NCBI RefSeq assembly: GCF_001043115.1
Contig: NZ_LFME01000001.1
Span: 310,001-374,000, forward strand
Reading direction: 5' to 3'
Length of the DNA: 64,000 bases
From: Xanthomonas sp. NCPPB 1128
GTDB taxonomy: Bacteria; Pseudomonadota; Gammaproteobacteria; Xanthomonadales; Xanthomonadaceae
Of the stretch, positions 25,810-35,648 are shown one piece after another (position 1 is the first letter of the stretch; each line of letters starts with the position of its first letter). A program made the position numbers and the translations under genes. Below the pieces are notes generated by a model, which was not told the origin of the DNA, searched no databases, and saw nothing but the letters and a program-made list of their open reading frames with translations.

Positions 25810-26515
25810 ATCCGCCGCCGAGGCGGCCGGCCTGCGCCGCTGGCTGCGGCTGAACGCGTGGCGCGTGGTACTGCTGTTCGCCGGGGTGTTGCTGCCGCTG
25901 GGCGTGTTCGTGATGCTGGCCGAGGACGTGCACGCACTCGAAGACCTGTATTTCGACGAGCCGCTGCTGTGGAGCATGCGTGGGCTGACCAGCCCCGGCT
26001 GGGACCGCTTCTTCACCGTGGTCACCGAGGCCGGCTACCAGTACGGCGTAATTCCGCTGGACACGCTGATCGTGCTGGTGCTGCTGGGCCTGCGTCGTTG
26101 GCGCGAGGCGCTGTTCGCCGCACTGTCCTTCATCGGCTCGGCGCTGCTGAACATGGGTGCCAAGCAGTTCTTCCAGCGCGACCGGCCCAGCCTGTGGGAG
26201 TCGATCGCGCCCGAGCACCACACCTTCAGTTTTCCCAGCGGCCACGCGATGGGCTCGATGACCCTGGCGGCGGTGCTGATCGCGCTGAGCTGGCGCACCC
26301 GCTGGCGCTGGCCGGTGCTGTGGCTGGCCGGCAGCTTCACCCTGCTGGTCGGGGTGTCGCGGGTGTACCTGGGGGTGCATTACCCCTCCGACATCCTCGG
26401 CGGCTGGAGCGCGGCGCTGGTGTGGGTGGTGGGGCTGTACCTGCTGCTGTTCCGCGGCGAGCGCCGGCCGCGCTGGCGCGCGCGCCGCGCACTGGCCGCT
26501 ACCGACGCGCGCTGA
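25790..26515 (+). CDS. PAP2-family membrane phosphatase
   Basis: Integral membrane phosphatase, 241 residues, five or six helices. It carries all three PAP2 motifs: [12 protein letters not shown] (K-x6-RP), [10 protein letters not shown] (PSGH) and [16 protein letters not shown] (SR-x5-H-x3-D). Candidate substrates are undecaprenyl pyrophosphate or phosphatidic/phosphatidylglycerol phosphates; sequence does not decide. The ATG at 25790 lies inside ispG, overlapping 20 bases, so the two are probably cotranscribed. Association with an isoprenoid gene would fit a polyprenyl-phosphate role, but that is inference. Confidence 0.87.
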   Translation: MSAAPGESAAEAAGLRRWLRLNAWRVVLLFAGVLLPLGVFVMLAEDVHALEDLYFDEPLLWSMRGLTSPGWDRFFTVVTEAGYQYGVIPLDTLIVLVLLGLRRWREALFAALSFIGSALLNMGAKQFFQRDRPSLWESIAPEHHTFSFPSGHAMGSMTLAAVLIALSWRTRWRWPVLWLAGSFTLLVGVSRVYLGVHYPSDILGGWSAALVWVVGLYLLLFRGERRPRWRARRALAATDAR

Positions 26516-26541
26516 CGCCGACGCGGGGGCGTCGCCGCACG

Positions 26542-27720
26542 CTACCAGCTCGAACTCGCGCCGCCGCCACCGGAGCTGCCGCCGCCGGAGGACGAGTCGC
26601 TGCTGGAGGACGAAGATGAGGAGGACGAGGACGATCCTGTGGATTCGGCCGCGGCGCGTTCCCTGGCGGCTTGCGCAGCATGGTAGCCGGCGGTGTAGGC
26701 GAACACGCCGGGCGCGGTCTCGGCGATATGGCCCTTGCGGATCAGCGCATTGCGTCGCCGTGTGAGCGCCTGCAGGAAGCGGCTGTAGCGCTGCGGCGAG
26801 CGGTAGCGCTGCGCGGCGATGGCCAGGGTCAGCACCAGGACCAACAGTTCCAGCGCCAGGAAGATCACCGTCATCGTCATCGACCTGGCCGACAGCAGTA
26901 TCACGAAGATGCCGGGATTGGCGCTCAGGAACAGGCGGATGAACCACGCCCAGAAACCGCCGCGTGTGGTGTCTTGGACCAGCTCCTCGGGCTTGGCCGA
27001 CAGGCGCGGATGCCGCCGCAGCAGGCGCCCGCCCAGATAGCCGGTCCAGGCCTGGCGCAGCGGCAACAGCAGCCACACCAGCACCAGCAGGCCGGCCCAG
27101 GCGATGGCGCCGCGCCGCCAGTTCATCTCTTCGTCGGCCGGTTGCGCCAGTTCGGCGATGGCGTCGGGATCCTGTGCAGCGGCGCGGCCCATGAAGTCGA
27201 ATGCCGCCACGATGGCGTCGGCGGTGTCGCCCTGGCGCAGGCGCGGGGCCAGGTAGTCGTCCAGCGCGTGGCGGGCGACCACGTCGGGCAGCACGCCTTC
27301 CAGGCCGTAGCCGACTTCGAAGCGCGAACGCCGGTCCTGCATCGCCAGCACCAGCAGCAGGCCGTTGTCGCTGCCCTGCCGGCCGAGCCGCCAGGTGCGG
27401 AAGGCGCGTTCGGCCAGGCGTTCGATCGGTTCGTCCTGCAGCGACGGCACGAGGTAGACCGCGCCCCAGATGTGCTGGCGTTCGCGCAGACGCTGCAGTG
27501 CCGCGTTGATCCGCTGGGTGTCGTCCGCGCTGAGCGTGCCGGCGGGATCGACCACGTTGGGCGTGTAGGGCGGAATGGCGACGGCGCCGATGCCGCGTAC
27601 CGGCCACAGCAGCAGGGCCAGGACCAGCAGGGCGCCGAGCCGAACCGGAGTTCGCACGTGCGAGGCGCCGGCTTGGCGGCGGCAGGTGATGGCCGCGGAT
27701 CGCTGGGCGTTCCTGCGCAT
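26542..27720 (-). CDS. TPM-domain membrane protein (YgcG-like)
   Basis: Protein of 392 residues with a signal sequence (VRLGALLVLALLLWPVRGIG), then a TPM domain (about 50-190) with YTPNVVDPAGTLSADDTQRI, DNGLLLVLAMQDRRSRFEVGYGLEG and LPDVVA. Membrane helices lie at about 217-240 and 290-325, and the low-complexity Ser/Gly C-terminus ending GGGGASSSW is usual for this family. Function is not established in bacteria; roles in membrane protein quality control have been suggested for TPM proteins. ATG 27720 is used; an in-frame GTG near 27657 would give a shorter signal peptide. Its start lies two bases after the racemase stop, so the two are probably cotranscribed. Confidence 0.85.
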   Translation of the reverse strand: MRRNAQRSAAITCRRQAGASHVRTPVRLGALLVLALLLWPVRGIGAVAIPPYTPNVVDPAGTLSADDTQRINAALQRLRERQHIWGAVYLVPSLQDEPIERLAERAFRTWRLGRQGSDNGLLLVLAMQDRRSRFEVGYGLEGVLPDVVARHALDDYLAPRLRQGDTADAIVAAFDFMGRAAAQDPDAIAELAQPADEEMNWRRGAIAWAGLLVLVWLLLPLRQAWTGYLGGRLLRRHPRLSAKPEELVQDTTRGGFWAWFIRLFLSANPGIFVILLSARSMTMTVIFLALELLVLVLTLAIAAQRYRSPQRYSRFLQALTRRRNALIRKGHIAETAPGVFAYTAGYHAAQAARERAAAESTGSSSSSSSSSSSSDSSSGGGSSGGGGASSSW

Positions 27721-27722
27721 CG

Positions 27723-28412
27723 CTAGGCCAGGCTATACAAGGCCGCGGCGCGCGCATGCAGCGCGGTCGTATCGAACAGCGGCACTGCCGCGTCGGCAGG
27801 TCCGACCAGCAATCCGATCTCGGTGCAGCCCAGGATCACCGCCTCCGCGCCTTGCGCCTGCAGCCCGGCGATCACTTCGCGGTAGCGCAGCCGCGACGGC
27901 GCCTGCACCAGGCCCTGGCACAGCTCTTCGTAGATGATGCGGTGCACGTCCTCGCGTGCCGGCGCATCCGGGATCAGCACCTCGAAGCCGCGCCGCTGCA
28001 GCCGTTCGCGGTAGAACGCCTGCTCCATGGTGAAGCGGGTGCCGAGCAGGCCGACGCGGACGATGCCGGCGGCCTGCAGCGCGTCGGCGGTGGCATCGGC
28101 GATGTGCAGCAGCGGCAAGGGGACCGCGGCGGCGATCGCGTCGGCGACGCAGTGCATGGTGTTGGTGCACAACACCAGGAAATCGGCACCGCCGGCCTGC
28201 AGTGCGCGCGCCGAGGCCGCCAATACGGCGCCGGCCGCATCCCAGTCGCCGGTGCGCTGATACTGCGCGATCTCGTGGAAGTCCACGCTGTGCAGCAGCA
28301 GCTTGGCCGAATGCAGGCCGCCCAACTGTGCGCGCACCGTCTCGTTGATGTGCCGGTAGTAGGGCAGGGTGGATTCCCAGCTCATGCCGCCGATCATGCC
28401 GATGGTCTTCAT
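27723..28412 (-). CDS. Aspartate/glutamate racemase family protein (YgeA-like)
   Basis: Cytosolic amino-acid racemase of 229 residues, cofactor independent, with two catalytic cysteines: Cys in VLCTNTMHCVAD near residue 84 and Cys in VILGCTEIGLLV near residue 198. The N-terminus MKTIGMIGGMSWESTLPYY is characteristic of the aspartate racemase family. The substrate may be Asp, Glu or a broader range of amino acids; the sequence does not decide. It is first of a pair with the TPM gene. Confidence 0.88.
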   Translation of the reverse strand: MKTIGMIGGMSWESTLPYYRHINETVRAQLGGLHSAKLLLHSVDFHEIAQYQRTGDWDAAGAVLAASARALQAGGADFLVLCTNTMHCVADAIAAAVPLPLLHIADATADALQAAGIVRVGLLGTRFTMEQAFYRERLQRRGFEVLIPDAPAREDVHRIIYEELCQGLVQAPSRLRYREVIAGLQAQGAEAVILGCTEIGLLVGPADAAVPLFDTTALHARAAALYSLA

Positions 28413-28540
28413 CCTGCGCCGCGTGCCGTGGTTGCGTGTGCGCGAGGATGGTAGCGGCATCGGCCGCGTGCAGCGAACGCGCGCTGTGCCTGTGTCGGCG
28501 ATTGCAGCGAAGTCGGAGCGCGTCGCGGCGTCATGCGCCC

Positions 28541-29449
28541 CTAGGCGTCGAGCGTCGGCGGCGTACCGACACCGACGCGCGCCGCGCGCCGCGCCAGCAC
28601 GGCCTCGCGATGGGCGATGTAGGCGTTGGCGCCGAGGATCACCAGCGCGCCCAGCACGGTGCCGCCGTCCGGGGTCTCGTCGAACAACCACCAGCCGAAC
28701 AGCGCCACCAGCGGCAATTGGGTGAAGCTGATCGGGGTCAGCGCGGAGACCTCGCCCAGACGCAGCGCGTGCGTCCACAGCAACTGCCCGAGGGTGCCGA
28801 ACAGGCCGGTGGCCAGCAGCCACAGCCATTCGATGCCATGCGGCCAGCGCCACACGAACAGCGCCGGCAGCAGCGACATCGGCACCCAGAACACGTAGGT
28901 GTAGAACACCACCGTATTGGCCGCGTCCACGCGTGCCAGTTGCTTGATCTGGATCGCGACCAGGGCGCTCATCACTGCGGCCAGCACCGCCACCAGGGTG
29001 CCGGGGCTGAACGCGGCGGCGCCGGGGCGCACGATCAGCAACACCCCGACGAAGCCGCACAGCACCGCCAGCCAGCGCCGCAGGCGCACCGTCTCGCCCA
29101 GCCACAGCGCCGCGGCCAGGGTCGCGAACAGCGGGGTGGAGTAGGACAGCGCGATCGCCTGCGACAGCGGCAGGTGGCCGATCGCCCAGAACCCGGCCAG
29201 CATCGACACCAGGCCGATCGCGGTACGCAGCAGGTAGCGCGGCAGCTGCGCGGTGCGCGGCCACGGCCGGCCCGGGCGCAGCAGCATCGGCAGCAGGAAC
29301 AGCAGGCCGAACAGGTTGCGGAAGAAGGCGATCTGCAGCGTCGACAACTGCGCCGAGGCCAACCGGATCGCCACCACCATCAGCCCGAAGGCCATGGTGC
29401 TGGCCAGCATCAGCAGCGCCGCGCGCAGCGGCGTGGCGGCGGCTACCAC
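28541..29449 (-). CDS. EamA/DMT-family transporter
   Basis: Inner-membrane transporter of 302 residues with about ten helices in two EamA repeats (residues 5-140 and 150-285). Seen: [33 protein letters not shown] and the conserved LWLGE in repeat 1, and [20 protein letters not shown] in repeat 2. The substrate is unknown; relatives export amino acids or metabolites. The GTG at 29449 overlaps the murB stop (GTGGTAG), which decides the start in the absence of a usable ATG. Last gene of a pyrD-murB-EamA run. Confidence 0.85.
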   Translation of the reverse strand: MVAAATPLRAALLMLASTMAFGLMVVAIRLASAQLSTLQIAFFRNLFGLLFLLPMLLRPGRPWPRTAQLPRYLLRTAIGLVSMLAGFWAIGHLPLSQAIALSYSTPLFATLAAALWLGETVRLRRWLAVLCGFVGVLLIVRPGAAAFSPGTLVAVLAAVMSALVAIQIKQLARVDAANTVVFYTYVFWVPMSLLPALFVWRWPHGIEWLWLLATGLFGTLGQLLWTHALRLGEVSALTPISFTQLPLVALFGWWLFDETPDGGTVLGALVILGANAYIAHREAVLARRAARVGVGTPPTLDA

Positions 29450-30486
29450 TGCGCGCCGACGATGCGCGGTTCCGGTTCCAGGACCACGCCGAAGCGCTCG
29501 CGTACCGAGGCGGTGATGCGCCGCGCCAGTGCCAGCAGTTCGGCACCGCTGGCCTGGCCGTGGTTGACCAGCACCAATGCGTGCGCGGCGGAGACGCCGG
29601 CGTCGCCCTCGCGGTAGCCCTTCCAGCCGCAGGCCTCGATCAGCCACGCCGCCGACAGCTTGCGTTGGCTGTCGTCGTCGCCGGGAAACACCGGCAAGGC
29701 TGGGTGTTCGTGCTGCAGCGCCAATGCCTGTTCCAGCGGCAGCAGCGGGTTCTTGAAGAAACTGCCGGCGTTGCCGAGCACGTCCGGGTCGGGCAGCTTG
29801 CGCCGGCGGATGTTGATCACCGCCTGGGCCACGTCGGGCGCGCCGGGCGTGGCGATGCCCATCGCCTGCAGCTCCTCGCCGATGCCGGCATAGTCCAGGC
29901 GCAGCGCGTGCAGCCGCGGCAGGTTGAACTCCACCGCGGCGATCAGGTAACGGTCGGGCTGGCGCTTGAACAGGCTGTCGCGGTAGCCGAACTCGCAGGC
30001 GGCCGCGTCCAGCCGCACGAAGCGCGCGTCGGCGCGGTCGTAGGCCTCGACCACGTGCACGAACTCGCCCATCTGCACGCCGTAGGCGCCGATGTTCTGG
30101 ATCGGCGCGGCGCCGACCGTGCCCGGGATCAGCGCCAGGTTCTCCAGGCCGGACAGGCCCTGCGCCAGCGACCACATCACCAGGTCGTGCCAGCCCACGC
30201 CGGCGCCGGCGCGGACGATGGCGTAGTCGGCGCGGTGCTCCAGGGTGTCGATGCTGCGGTTGGCGAAGCACAGCACCACGCCGGGCGCATCGCCGGCGAA
30301 CAGCAGGTTGCTGCCGCTGCCCAGCGGCAACAGCGCAGCGCCGGCCAGCTCCGGCGCCAGCAGTGCCTCGGGCAGCGCCTCGGGCGCGAAGATCTGCAGC
30401 AGCCACGGCGCCTGCGCGGCGACGTGGAAGGTGTTGAGCGCCTGCAGCGGCGCCTGCGCGGTGAGCGACCAGGCCGTGGTGCTCAT
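29443..30486 (-). CDS. murB: UDP-N-acetylenolpyruvoylglucosamine reductase
   Basis: FAD enzyme of 347 residues, type I (E. coli-like), that reduces UDP-GlcNAc-enolpyruvate to UDP-MurNAc in peptidoglycan precursor synthesis. Seen: [23 protein letters not shown] near residue 50 and [20 protein letters not shown] near residue 115 (FAD site). Also seen: [19 protein letters not shown] near residue 235 with the catalytic Ser, and the C-terminal [13 protein letters not shown]. The ATG overlaps the pyrD stop (ATGA). Confidence 0.95.
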   Translation of the reverse strand: MSTTAWSLTAQAPLQALNTFHVAAQAPWLLQIFAPEALPEALLAPELAGAALLPLGSGSNLLFAGDAPGVVLCFANRSIDTLEHRADYAIVRAGAGVGWHDLVMWSLAQGLSGLENLALIPGTVGAAPIQNIGAYGVQMGEFVHVVEAYDRADARFVRLDAAACEFGYRDSLFKRQPDRYLIAAVEFNLPRLHALRLDYAGIGEELQAMGIATPGAPDVAQAVINIRRRKLPDPDVLGNAGSFFKNPLLPLEQALALQHEHPALPVFPGDDDSQRKLSAAWLIEACGWKGYREGDAGVSAAHALVLVNHGQASGAELLALARRITASVRERFGVVLEPEPRIVGAQW

Positions 30487-31538
30487 GAGACGACCACGTC
30501 CCCGCGGCTGGGCGCTTCGCGGCGCCGGCGCATCGCCTCGACGCACTCGCCGATCAGCTCCGGCCCGCGGAACACCAGCCCGCTGTAGCACTGCACCAGC
30601 GCCGCGCCGGCGGCCATCTTCGCCACCGCGTCGGCGCCGGAGAGGATGCCGCCGACGCCGATCAGCGGGATGCTCTCGGGCAGGCGCGCGCGCAGCCGGC
30701 GCAGCACCAGGGTGGACTGGCCCAGCAGCGGCGCGCCGGACAGGCCGCCGCTCTCGGCGCCCAGCGGCTCGTGCTCCAGGCCAGGGCGGGCGACGGTGGT
30801 GTTGGTGGCGATCACCCCGTCCACCTGCAAGTCCGACAGCACCCGCGCCGCCGCGTCGATGTCGCTGTCGCTCAGGTCCGGCGCCACCTTGACCAGCATC
30901 GGCACGCGCTTGCCGTGGCGCGCGGCCAGCGCTTCCTGCGCCTCGCGCAGGCGCGCGATCAACTGCCGCAGCGCCTGCTCCTCCTGCAGTTCGCGCAGGC
31001 CGGCGGTGTTGGGCGAGGAGATGTTGACGACGACGTAGTCGGCCAGCGCGTAGACCTTTTCCAGGCAATGCAGGTAGTCGGACGCGGCGTCCTCGTTCGG
31101 GGTGTCCTTGTTCTTGCCGATGTTGATGCCGAGCAGGCCGCGCCGGCGCCGCGCGCGCTCGACGTTGCGCACCAGCGCATCCACGCCCAGATTGTTGAAG
31201 CCCATGCGGTTGATCACCGCCTGCTGCCGCGGCAGCCGGAACATGCGCGGCTGCGGATTGCCGGCCTGCGCGCGCGGGGTGACGGTGCCGATCTCGACGA
31301 AGCCGAAGCCCAGCGCCAGCAGCGCGTCGATGTGCTCGCCGTTCTTGTCCAGGCCCGCGGCCAGCCCGACCGGATTGGGGAAGTCCAGGCCGAAGGCGCG
31401 CGTGGGCATCGGCGCGATCGTGCGCGCCAGCAGCGGATTGGTGCCGGTGCGGTAGGCCAGCTCGATCGCGCGCAGGCCCAGGGCATGCGCGCGCTCGGCG
31501 TCGAAGGCGAACAGGAACGGTCGGGCGAGGGAATACAT
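30483..31538 (-). CDS. pyrD: Dihydroorotate dehydrogenase (quinone), class 2
   Basis: Membrane-associated FMN enzyme of 351 residues that oxidises dihydroorotate with ubiquinone in pyrimidine synthesis. Seen: the class 2 N-terminal extension ([20 protein letters not shown]), [21 protein letters not shown] near residue 51, NRMGFNN near residue 110, [16 protein letters not shown] near residue 142 and [15 protein letters not shown] near residue 171 with the catalytic Ser. [15 protein letters not shown] lies near the C-terminus. It lies 10 bases after the methyltransferase gene and is coupled to murB. Confidence 0.96.
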   Translation of the reverse strand: MYSLARPFLFAFDAERAHALGLRAIELAYRTGTNPLLARTIAPMPTRAFGLDFPNPVGLAAGLDKNGEHIDALLALGFGFVEIGTVTPRAQAGNPQPRMFRLPRQQAVINRMGFNNLGVDALVRNVERARRRRGLLGINIGKNKDTPNEDAASDYLHCLEKVYALADYVVVNISSPNTAGLRELQEEQALRQLIARLREAQEALAARHGKRVPMLVKVAPDLSDSDIDAAARVLSDLQVDGVIATNTTVARPGLEHEPLGAESGGLSGAPLLGQSTLVLRRLRARLPESIPLIGVGGILSGADAVAKMAAGAALVQCYSGLVFRGPELIGECVEAMRRRREAPSRGDVVVS

Positions 31539-31548
31539 GGCGTGTGGC

Positions 31549-32322
31549 TCAGTTCAGCGTCCCGGCGAAGGCGCGGGTGCGGTAATGGAACGCGACGACG
31601 CCGTCGCGCTGGTGCCGGTCGAACAGCGCGCGCAGCGCTTCCAGCATCGACGCATGGCGCGGGTGGCCGGGCAGCGGCGCGTAGGAGGACGAGAGCAGGC
31701 GTCCGCGCAGGGCCTCGAAGTCCATGCGCTGTTCGTTGGGGAACTGCGCGGTGCCGCGCAGGCCGGCACCGAACCAGCGCTGCATGGTGGCATCGTCGTG
31801 GTAGCGCTCGGCCACCGCGCTGTAGTCGGTGCCGTACTCCAGCAGCAACTGCTCGTAGCCTTCCAGGAACGGTGTGGCGTCGAGCAGGCGCGAGTTCCAG
31901 TACACCAGCGCAAGCCCGCCGGGACGCAGCACCCGCGCCCATTCGCGGCGCACCGCCTCCAGGTCGAACCAGTGGAAGGCCTGCGCGGCGCTGATCACAT
32001 CGACGCTGGCGTCGGCCAGGGTGGTGGCCTCGGCGCTGCCGTCGATGGCGCGGAAGCCTGGCAGGTCCTGCAGCAGCGCCACCGCGGCCTCGCGCATCGC
32101 TGCGTTCGGCTCCACCGCCAGGGTCGGGTGCCCGGCCTGCAGGAACAGGCGCGTGGAGATGCCGGTGCCGGCGCCGATGTCGGCGACCAGCGCCACGCGC
32201 GCCACGCCCAGCTCGCCGTGCACCCAGTCCAGCAGCGCCGGCGGATAGCTGGGGCGGTAGCGCACGTAGTCGGCGACGCGGTCGCTGAAGCGCTCGCGCG
32301 GCGCGGCGGCGTCCCGGCTCAC
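31549..32322 (-). CDS. Class I SAM-dependent methyltransferase
   Basis: Cytosolic methyltransferase of 257 residues. Seen: [15 protein letters not shown] (motif I, SAM glycine loop) near residue 43, LAVEPNAAM (acidic loop), [15 protein letters not shown] near residue 102 and [15 protein letters not shown] near residue 123 (post-motif). The AQAFHWFD segment is typical of a Methyltransf_11 subgroup of unknown substrate. The GTG at 32322 overlaps the stop of the DUF4190 gene (GTGA). Confidence 0.85.
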   Translation of the reverse strand: MSRDAAAPRERFSDRVADYVRYRPSYPPALLDWVHGELGVARVALVADIGAGTGISTRLFLQAGHPTLAVEPNAAMREAAVALLQDLPGFRAIDGSAEATTLADASVDVISAAQAFHWFDLEAVRREWARVLRPGGLALVYWNSRLLDATPFLEGYEQLLLEYGTDYSAVAERYHDDATMQRWFGAGLRGTAQFPNEQRMDFEALRGRLLSSSYAPLPGHPRHASMLEALRALFDRHQRDGVVAFHYRTRAFAGTLN

Positions 32323-32600
32323 GACTGGGTGCTGGCGAACCAGGCCAGCCCGCCGAAGAACACCACGAAGGCCAGCACCGCCAGGACCGCCAGCACCACC
32401 GCGGTCCAGCCCAGGATCAGCCCGCCGACTGCCAGGCCATCGCCCTGGAAGCGCTGCGGCTGGCGGCGGATCTCCGCCCGGGCCAGGTGCCCGGTGACGA
32501 TCGCGCCGAGGCTGCCCAGCACCGGCATCAGGGTCCAGCCGAGAATGCCGGCGACCAGGCTGACCACCGCCAGGGAATTGGTTTCGCGCACCTGACTCAT
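32319..32600 (-). CDS. Small DUF4190-type membrane protein
   Basis: 93 residues with two hydrophobic segments (about 12-35 and 58-85) and the DUF4190 pattern NSLAVVSLVAGILGW...LGSLGAIVTGHLARAEIRR. Function unknown. The ATG at 32600 is preceded by AAGGAGCGACAG, a good ribosome binding site, which favours it over the ATG at 32618. First gene of the likely operon through pyrD and murB. Confidence 0.82.
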   Translation of the reverse strand: MSQVRETNSLAVVSLVAGILGWTLMPVLGSLGAIVTGHLARAEIRRQPQRFQGDGLAVGGLILGWTAVVLAVLAVLAFVVFFGGLAWFASTQS

Positions 32601-32666
32601 CGCTGTCGCTCCTTGCACAAGGAAAGGGGGCGGCGGCCGCAGGGTGCGGACGCCGCACTCACCGCG

Positions 32667-34199
32667 TCACAGATCGAACTTGATGCCCTGCGCCAGCGGC
32701 AGCGAGTCGGAGTAGTTGATCGTGTTGGTCTGCCGGCGCATGTACACCTTCCACGCGTCCGAGCCGGACTCGCGGCCGCCGCCGGTGTCCTTCTCGCCGC
32801 CGAAGGCGCCGCCGATCTCGGCGCCGGAGGTGCCGATGTTGACGTTGGCGATGCCGCAGTCGCTGCCGGCCGCGGACAGGAACTTCTCCGCCGCCTTCAG
32901 GTTCTGGGTGAAGATCGACGAGGACAGTCCCTGCGGCACGCCGTTCTGCATGTCGATGGCCTCGTCCAGGGTGCTGTACTTCATCACGTACAGGATCGGG
33001 GCGAAGGTCTCGTGCTGGACGACCTCATCGCTGTTCTTCAGCCCGGTGACGATGGCCGGCAGCACGAAGTTGCCCGGACGGTCCAGCGCGGTGCCGCCGG
33101 TCTCGACGGTGCCGCCGGCGGCCTTGGCCTTGGCGATCGAGTCCAGGAACTGCTCGACCGCGCCGCGGCTGTTCAGCGGGCCCATCAGGTTGGCCGGGTC
33201 GGTGGGATCGCCGATCTTGCCTTCGACCTGCCTGTAGGCCTTGACCAGGGTCGCCAGCACGGTGTCGTAGATCGATTCGTGCACGATCAGCCGGCGCGTG
33301 GTGGTGCAGCGCTGGCCGGCGGTGCCGACCGCGCCGAACACGATGCCGGGCACCGCCAGTTTCAGGTCGGCGCTCTCGTCGAGGATGATGGCGTTGTTGC
33401 CGCCCAGTTCCAGCAGGCAGCGGCCCAGGCGGCGCGCGCACTTCTCGGCGACGTTGCGGCCGACCTGGGTGGAGCCGGTGAAGCTGATCAGCGGGATGCG
33501 GGTGTCCTCGACCAGGCGCTCGGACAGGGCCACGCCGGCGTCGTTGATCAGGAAGAAGATGTCCGGGAAGCCGGCGTCGCGCAGCGCCTCGTTGCAGATC
33601 TTCATCGATGCGATCGCGGTCAGCGGGGTCTTGTTGGACGGCTTCCAGATGCAGATGTCGCCGCAGATCGCCGCCAGGAACGCGTTCCAGCTCCACACCG
33701 CGACCGGGAAGTTGAACGCGCTGATGATGCCGACCAGGCCCAGCGGCTGGTACTGCTCGTACATGCGGTGGCCGGGGCGCTCCGAATGCAGGGTGTAGCC
33801 GTACAACATGCGGCTCTGGCCGACCGCGAAATCGGCGATGTCGATCATCTCCTGCACTTCGCCGTCGCCTTCCGGCTTGCTCTTGCCCATTTCCAGCGCG
33901 ACCAGCGAACCCAGCGCGTCCTTGTGCTTGCGCAGCGCTTCGCCGCACAGGCGCACCGCTTCGCCGCGGCGCGGCGCCGGAGTGGTGCGCCAGACCTTGA
34001 ACGCGGCCTGGGCGCGGGCCATCACCGTTTCGTAGTCCTGCTCGGTGGTGGCCTGCACCTCGGCGATGACGGCGTTGCTGGACGGGTTCAGCGGCTGCAG
34101 CACGCCGGCGCCGGTGGCGCTGGACCACTCGCCGTTGCCGAGGTAGGTGCCGGAGTTGGTGGCGGCAAGGCCGAGCGCCTTGAGCAGGTCAGCGGACAT
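32667..34199 (-). CDS. ALDH7-family aldehyde dehydrogenase (alpha-aminoadipic semialdehyde / piperideine-6-carboxylate type)
   Basis: NAD(P)-dependent aldehyde dehydrogenase of 510 residues, closest to ALDH7/AmaB enzymes of lysine degradation. Seen: [18 protein letters not shown] near residue 155, [11 protein letters not shown] near residue 183 (cofactor Lys), [10 protein letters not shown] near residue 235, [11 protein letters not shown] near residue 258 (catalytic Glu) and [13 protein letters not shown] near residue 291 (catalytic Cys). The ALDH7 assignment rests on the overall look of the GNNAI and QRCTTTRR blocks. It is monocistronic on the minus strand. Confidence 0.87.
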   Translation of the reverse strand: MSADLLKALGLAATNSGTYLGNGEWSSATGAGVLQPLNPSSNAVIAEVQATTEQDYETVMARAQAAFKVWRTTPAPRRGEAVRLCGEALRKHKDALGSLVALEMGKSKPEGDGEVQEMIDIADFAVGQSRMLYGYTLHSERPGHRMYEQYQPLGLVGIISAFNFPVAVWSWNAFLAAICGDICIWKPSNKTPLTAIASMKICNEALRDAGFPDIFFLINDAGVALSERLVEDTRIPLISFTGSTQVGRNVAEKCARRLGRCLLELGGNNAIILDESADLKLAVPGIVFGAVGTAGQRCTTTRRLIVHESIYDTVLATLVKAYRQVEGKIGDPTDPANLMGPLNSRGAVEQFLDSIAKAKAAGGTVETGGTALDRPGNFVLPAIVTGLKNSDEVVQHETFAPILYVMKYSTLDEAIDMQNGVPQGLSSSIFTQNLKAAEKFLSAAGSDCGIANVNIGTSGAEIGGAFGGEKDTGGGRESGSDAWKVYMRRQTNTINYSDSLPLAQGIKFDL

Positions 34200-34424
34200 G
34201 GAATCTCCTGGGTTCGTTGCGACAGGGAAGGCGACCGCAGGCGGGGGACGCGGCGCGCGCAGCCGACAATTTTAGCAGACCGGACGCCGCCGGCCGCCGC
34301 CGCCGGCCTGAAGCGGCTGGCGAGCGCAAAAACGCACAGGCATCCCGCCGCGCGGCGCGGCTTGCATCGGGAAGCTAAGGGGGAGGCCACTGGCGACATG
34401 GCGGCCGCGGGCATGAACGAAGAA

Positions 34425-34501
34425 TGGTGACCCCGGCGCGATTCGAACGCACGACCTGTCCCTTAGGAGGGGACCGCTCTATCCAGCTGAGCTACGGGGC
34501 C
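34425..34501 (-). tRNA. tRNA-Arg (anticodon CCT)
   Basis: On the minus strand the acceptor arms GGCCCCG and CGGGGTC pair (one G-T), followed by discriminator A and encoded CCA (34425-34427). The anticodon loop is CTCCTAA in the stem GTCCC/GGGAC, giving CCT. The D-arm (TAGCTCAGCTGGATAGAGC) and T-loop (GTTCGAATC) are canonical. A minus-strand TAGAAT at 34517-34522 is a plausible -10. Confidence 0.95.
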
Positions 34502-34844
34502 ATTGGCCTGCCGGGGATTCTACGACGCTGAATCGCGCGTTGTCGCCCTGGCTTGCAATAACGTCCTCTACACCTTGTGCCGACGCGGCCTGAGCATCGC
34601 CCTGCGTAGGCTGCGTACGTCCGCTACTGCGGCGCGCGACGGCTCGCTCCGCGATCCCGCGTTGCCGCAGCGGCGACGGTCGATGGCGAAGTCATCCGCC
34701 ACGTCCGCGACAAGCGCCCCGCCCGCCCACTGCGGCGGGGCGATCGCCGCCGCGCATCGGCGGTCCTGGTCGCCTTGGCGTGACCGCCGGCTAGTCGGCG
34801 CGCACGTGGCGATTTCCACCCCCTATGCGAAGCAGGAGTGACTC
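34502..34844. other. Intergenic region between tRNA-Arg and lipoprotein gene
   Basis: No gene is supported. A 9-bp perfect hairpin (CGCCCCGCC at 34716-34724 with GGCGGGGCG at 34735-34743) is present. CAGGAGTGACTC just before 34845 is the ribosome binding site of the next gene. I see no strong promoter for that gene. Confidence 0.4.
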
Positions 34845-35186
34845 ATGAACACCGCAATGAAGATGGTCTTGGTCGGTTCGATGATGGCAGCGCTGGCAGC
34901 GTGCAAGCGCGATGAGCAACCCACCACCGATCCGAATGCGGCCAACCCGCCCGCCGCCGCCGACGGCAGCCCGGCGGGCGGCAGCACCGCACCGGCCGGC
35001 AGCACCAGCGGTGATGCCAGCGGCACCGCCACGGGCACCACCGGCACCGATGCCAGCCAAGGCACGATGCAGGGGCAGGACGGCACCTCGCCGACCACGC
35101 CGCCGCCGACCAACCCGCAGGATCCCGCCAATCCGGATCCGCAGCAGCCGCCGCAGACGCCGCCGGCAGATCAGAAGCAGCAGTAA
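34845..35186 (+). CDS. Small low-complexity lipoprotein
   Basis: 113 residues. A lipoprotein signal peptide (MNTAMKMVLVGSMMAALAAC) ends in the lipobox LAAC, with Cys20 as the lipidation site. The mature part is low complexity, rich in Gly, Ser, Thr, Pro, Asn, Asp and Gln (for example PADQKQQ at the end), with no fold expected. CAGGAG lies 8 bases upstream of ATG. The Lys-Arg-Asp-Glu after the Cys does not give a clear Asp+2 retention signal, so outer-membrane sorting is possible. Function unknown; conserved small lipoproteins of this sort occur in Xanthomonas. Confidence 0.75.
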   Translation: MNTAMKMVLVGSMMAALAACKRDEQPTTDPNAANPPAAADGSPAGGSTAPAGSTSGDASGTATGTTGTDASQGTMQGQDGTSPTTPPPTNPQDPANPDPQQPPQTPPADQKQQ

Positions 35187-35424
35187 GGCTTGCGCAAGCG
35201 CGCGGCGCCACGGCGTCGCGCGCTTGGTTGCCAGGGTCTTCGCGCACATGCCGAGCGCGGCGTTTTTCGCGTAGGCGCAAGCGCCGCGATCCGGCGCAAC
35301 GCTGGGTTTTCCGGCCTTTCGCGATAGTCACTTTTGCAACCGTTTTCTTCGGCCAGCAGGTCGATGCTGCGCTTGCACACGCGGCGCTTGACAGCGCCCC
35401 GGCGCATGATGTCCTCTTGCGTCC

Positions 35425-35559
35425 ATGCCTCAGGTCCTTGCCCACACCGCCCTCTCGCTTTCGCGTTCGCCTCGGCACGCGGCGGCAGTGGCTGCGGGCA
35501 TTACCACCGGTATTACCACCCTCACCATTCGCCCGGTGCGGCCCGTCGTCTTCGCCTGA
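35425..35559 (+). CDS. thrL: Threonine/isoleucine-rich thr operon leader peptide
   Basis: A 44-codon frame from ATG 35425 to TGA 35557-35559 contains the run ITTGITTLTI at codons 26-35 (five Thr and three Ile in ten codons), 90 bases before thrA ends its leader. E. coli ThrL has the same Thr/Ile-rich character and function. A GTG at 35488 in the same frame is an alternative start giving a 23-residue peptide. A perfect TTGACA (35388-35393) could be the promoter -35. The regulatory role is inferred from residue content and position. Confidence 0.65.
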   Translation: MPQVLAHTALSLSRSPRHAAAVAAGITTGITTLTIRPVRPVVFA

Positions 35560-35644
35560 TCGTCGAACACCACGGCCCCGCACCCGGATCAGGATGCGGG
35601 GGAATCCCTCGGCCTGATGCGAGCGGGGCCTCCACTCCGAGGTC
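35535..35644 (+). promoter_or_regulatory. Candidate thr attenuator with mutually exclusive hairpins
   Basis: Four complementary segments occur in order. GGTGCGG (35535-35541) can pair with CCGCACC (35578-35584). GGCCCCGC (35574-35581) can pair with GCGGGGCC (35623-35630), or CCCCGCA with TGCGGGG (35595-35601). GGCCTC (35627-35632) can pair with GAGGTC (35639-35644), which contains the thrA ribosome binding site. The last two pairings exclude each other. No U-tract is present, so control of translation initiation rather than termination is suggested. Confidence 0.5.
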
Positions 35645-35648
35645 TCCC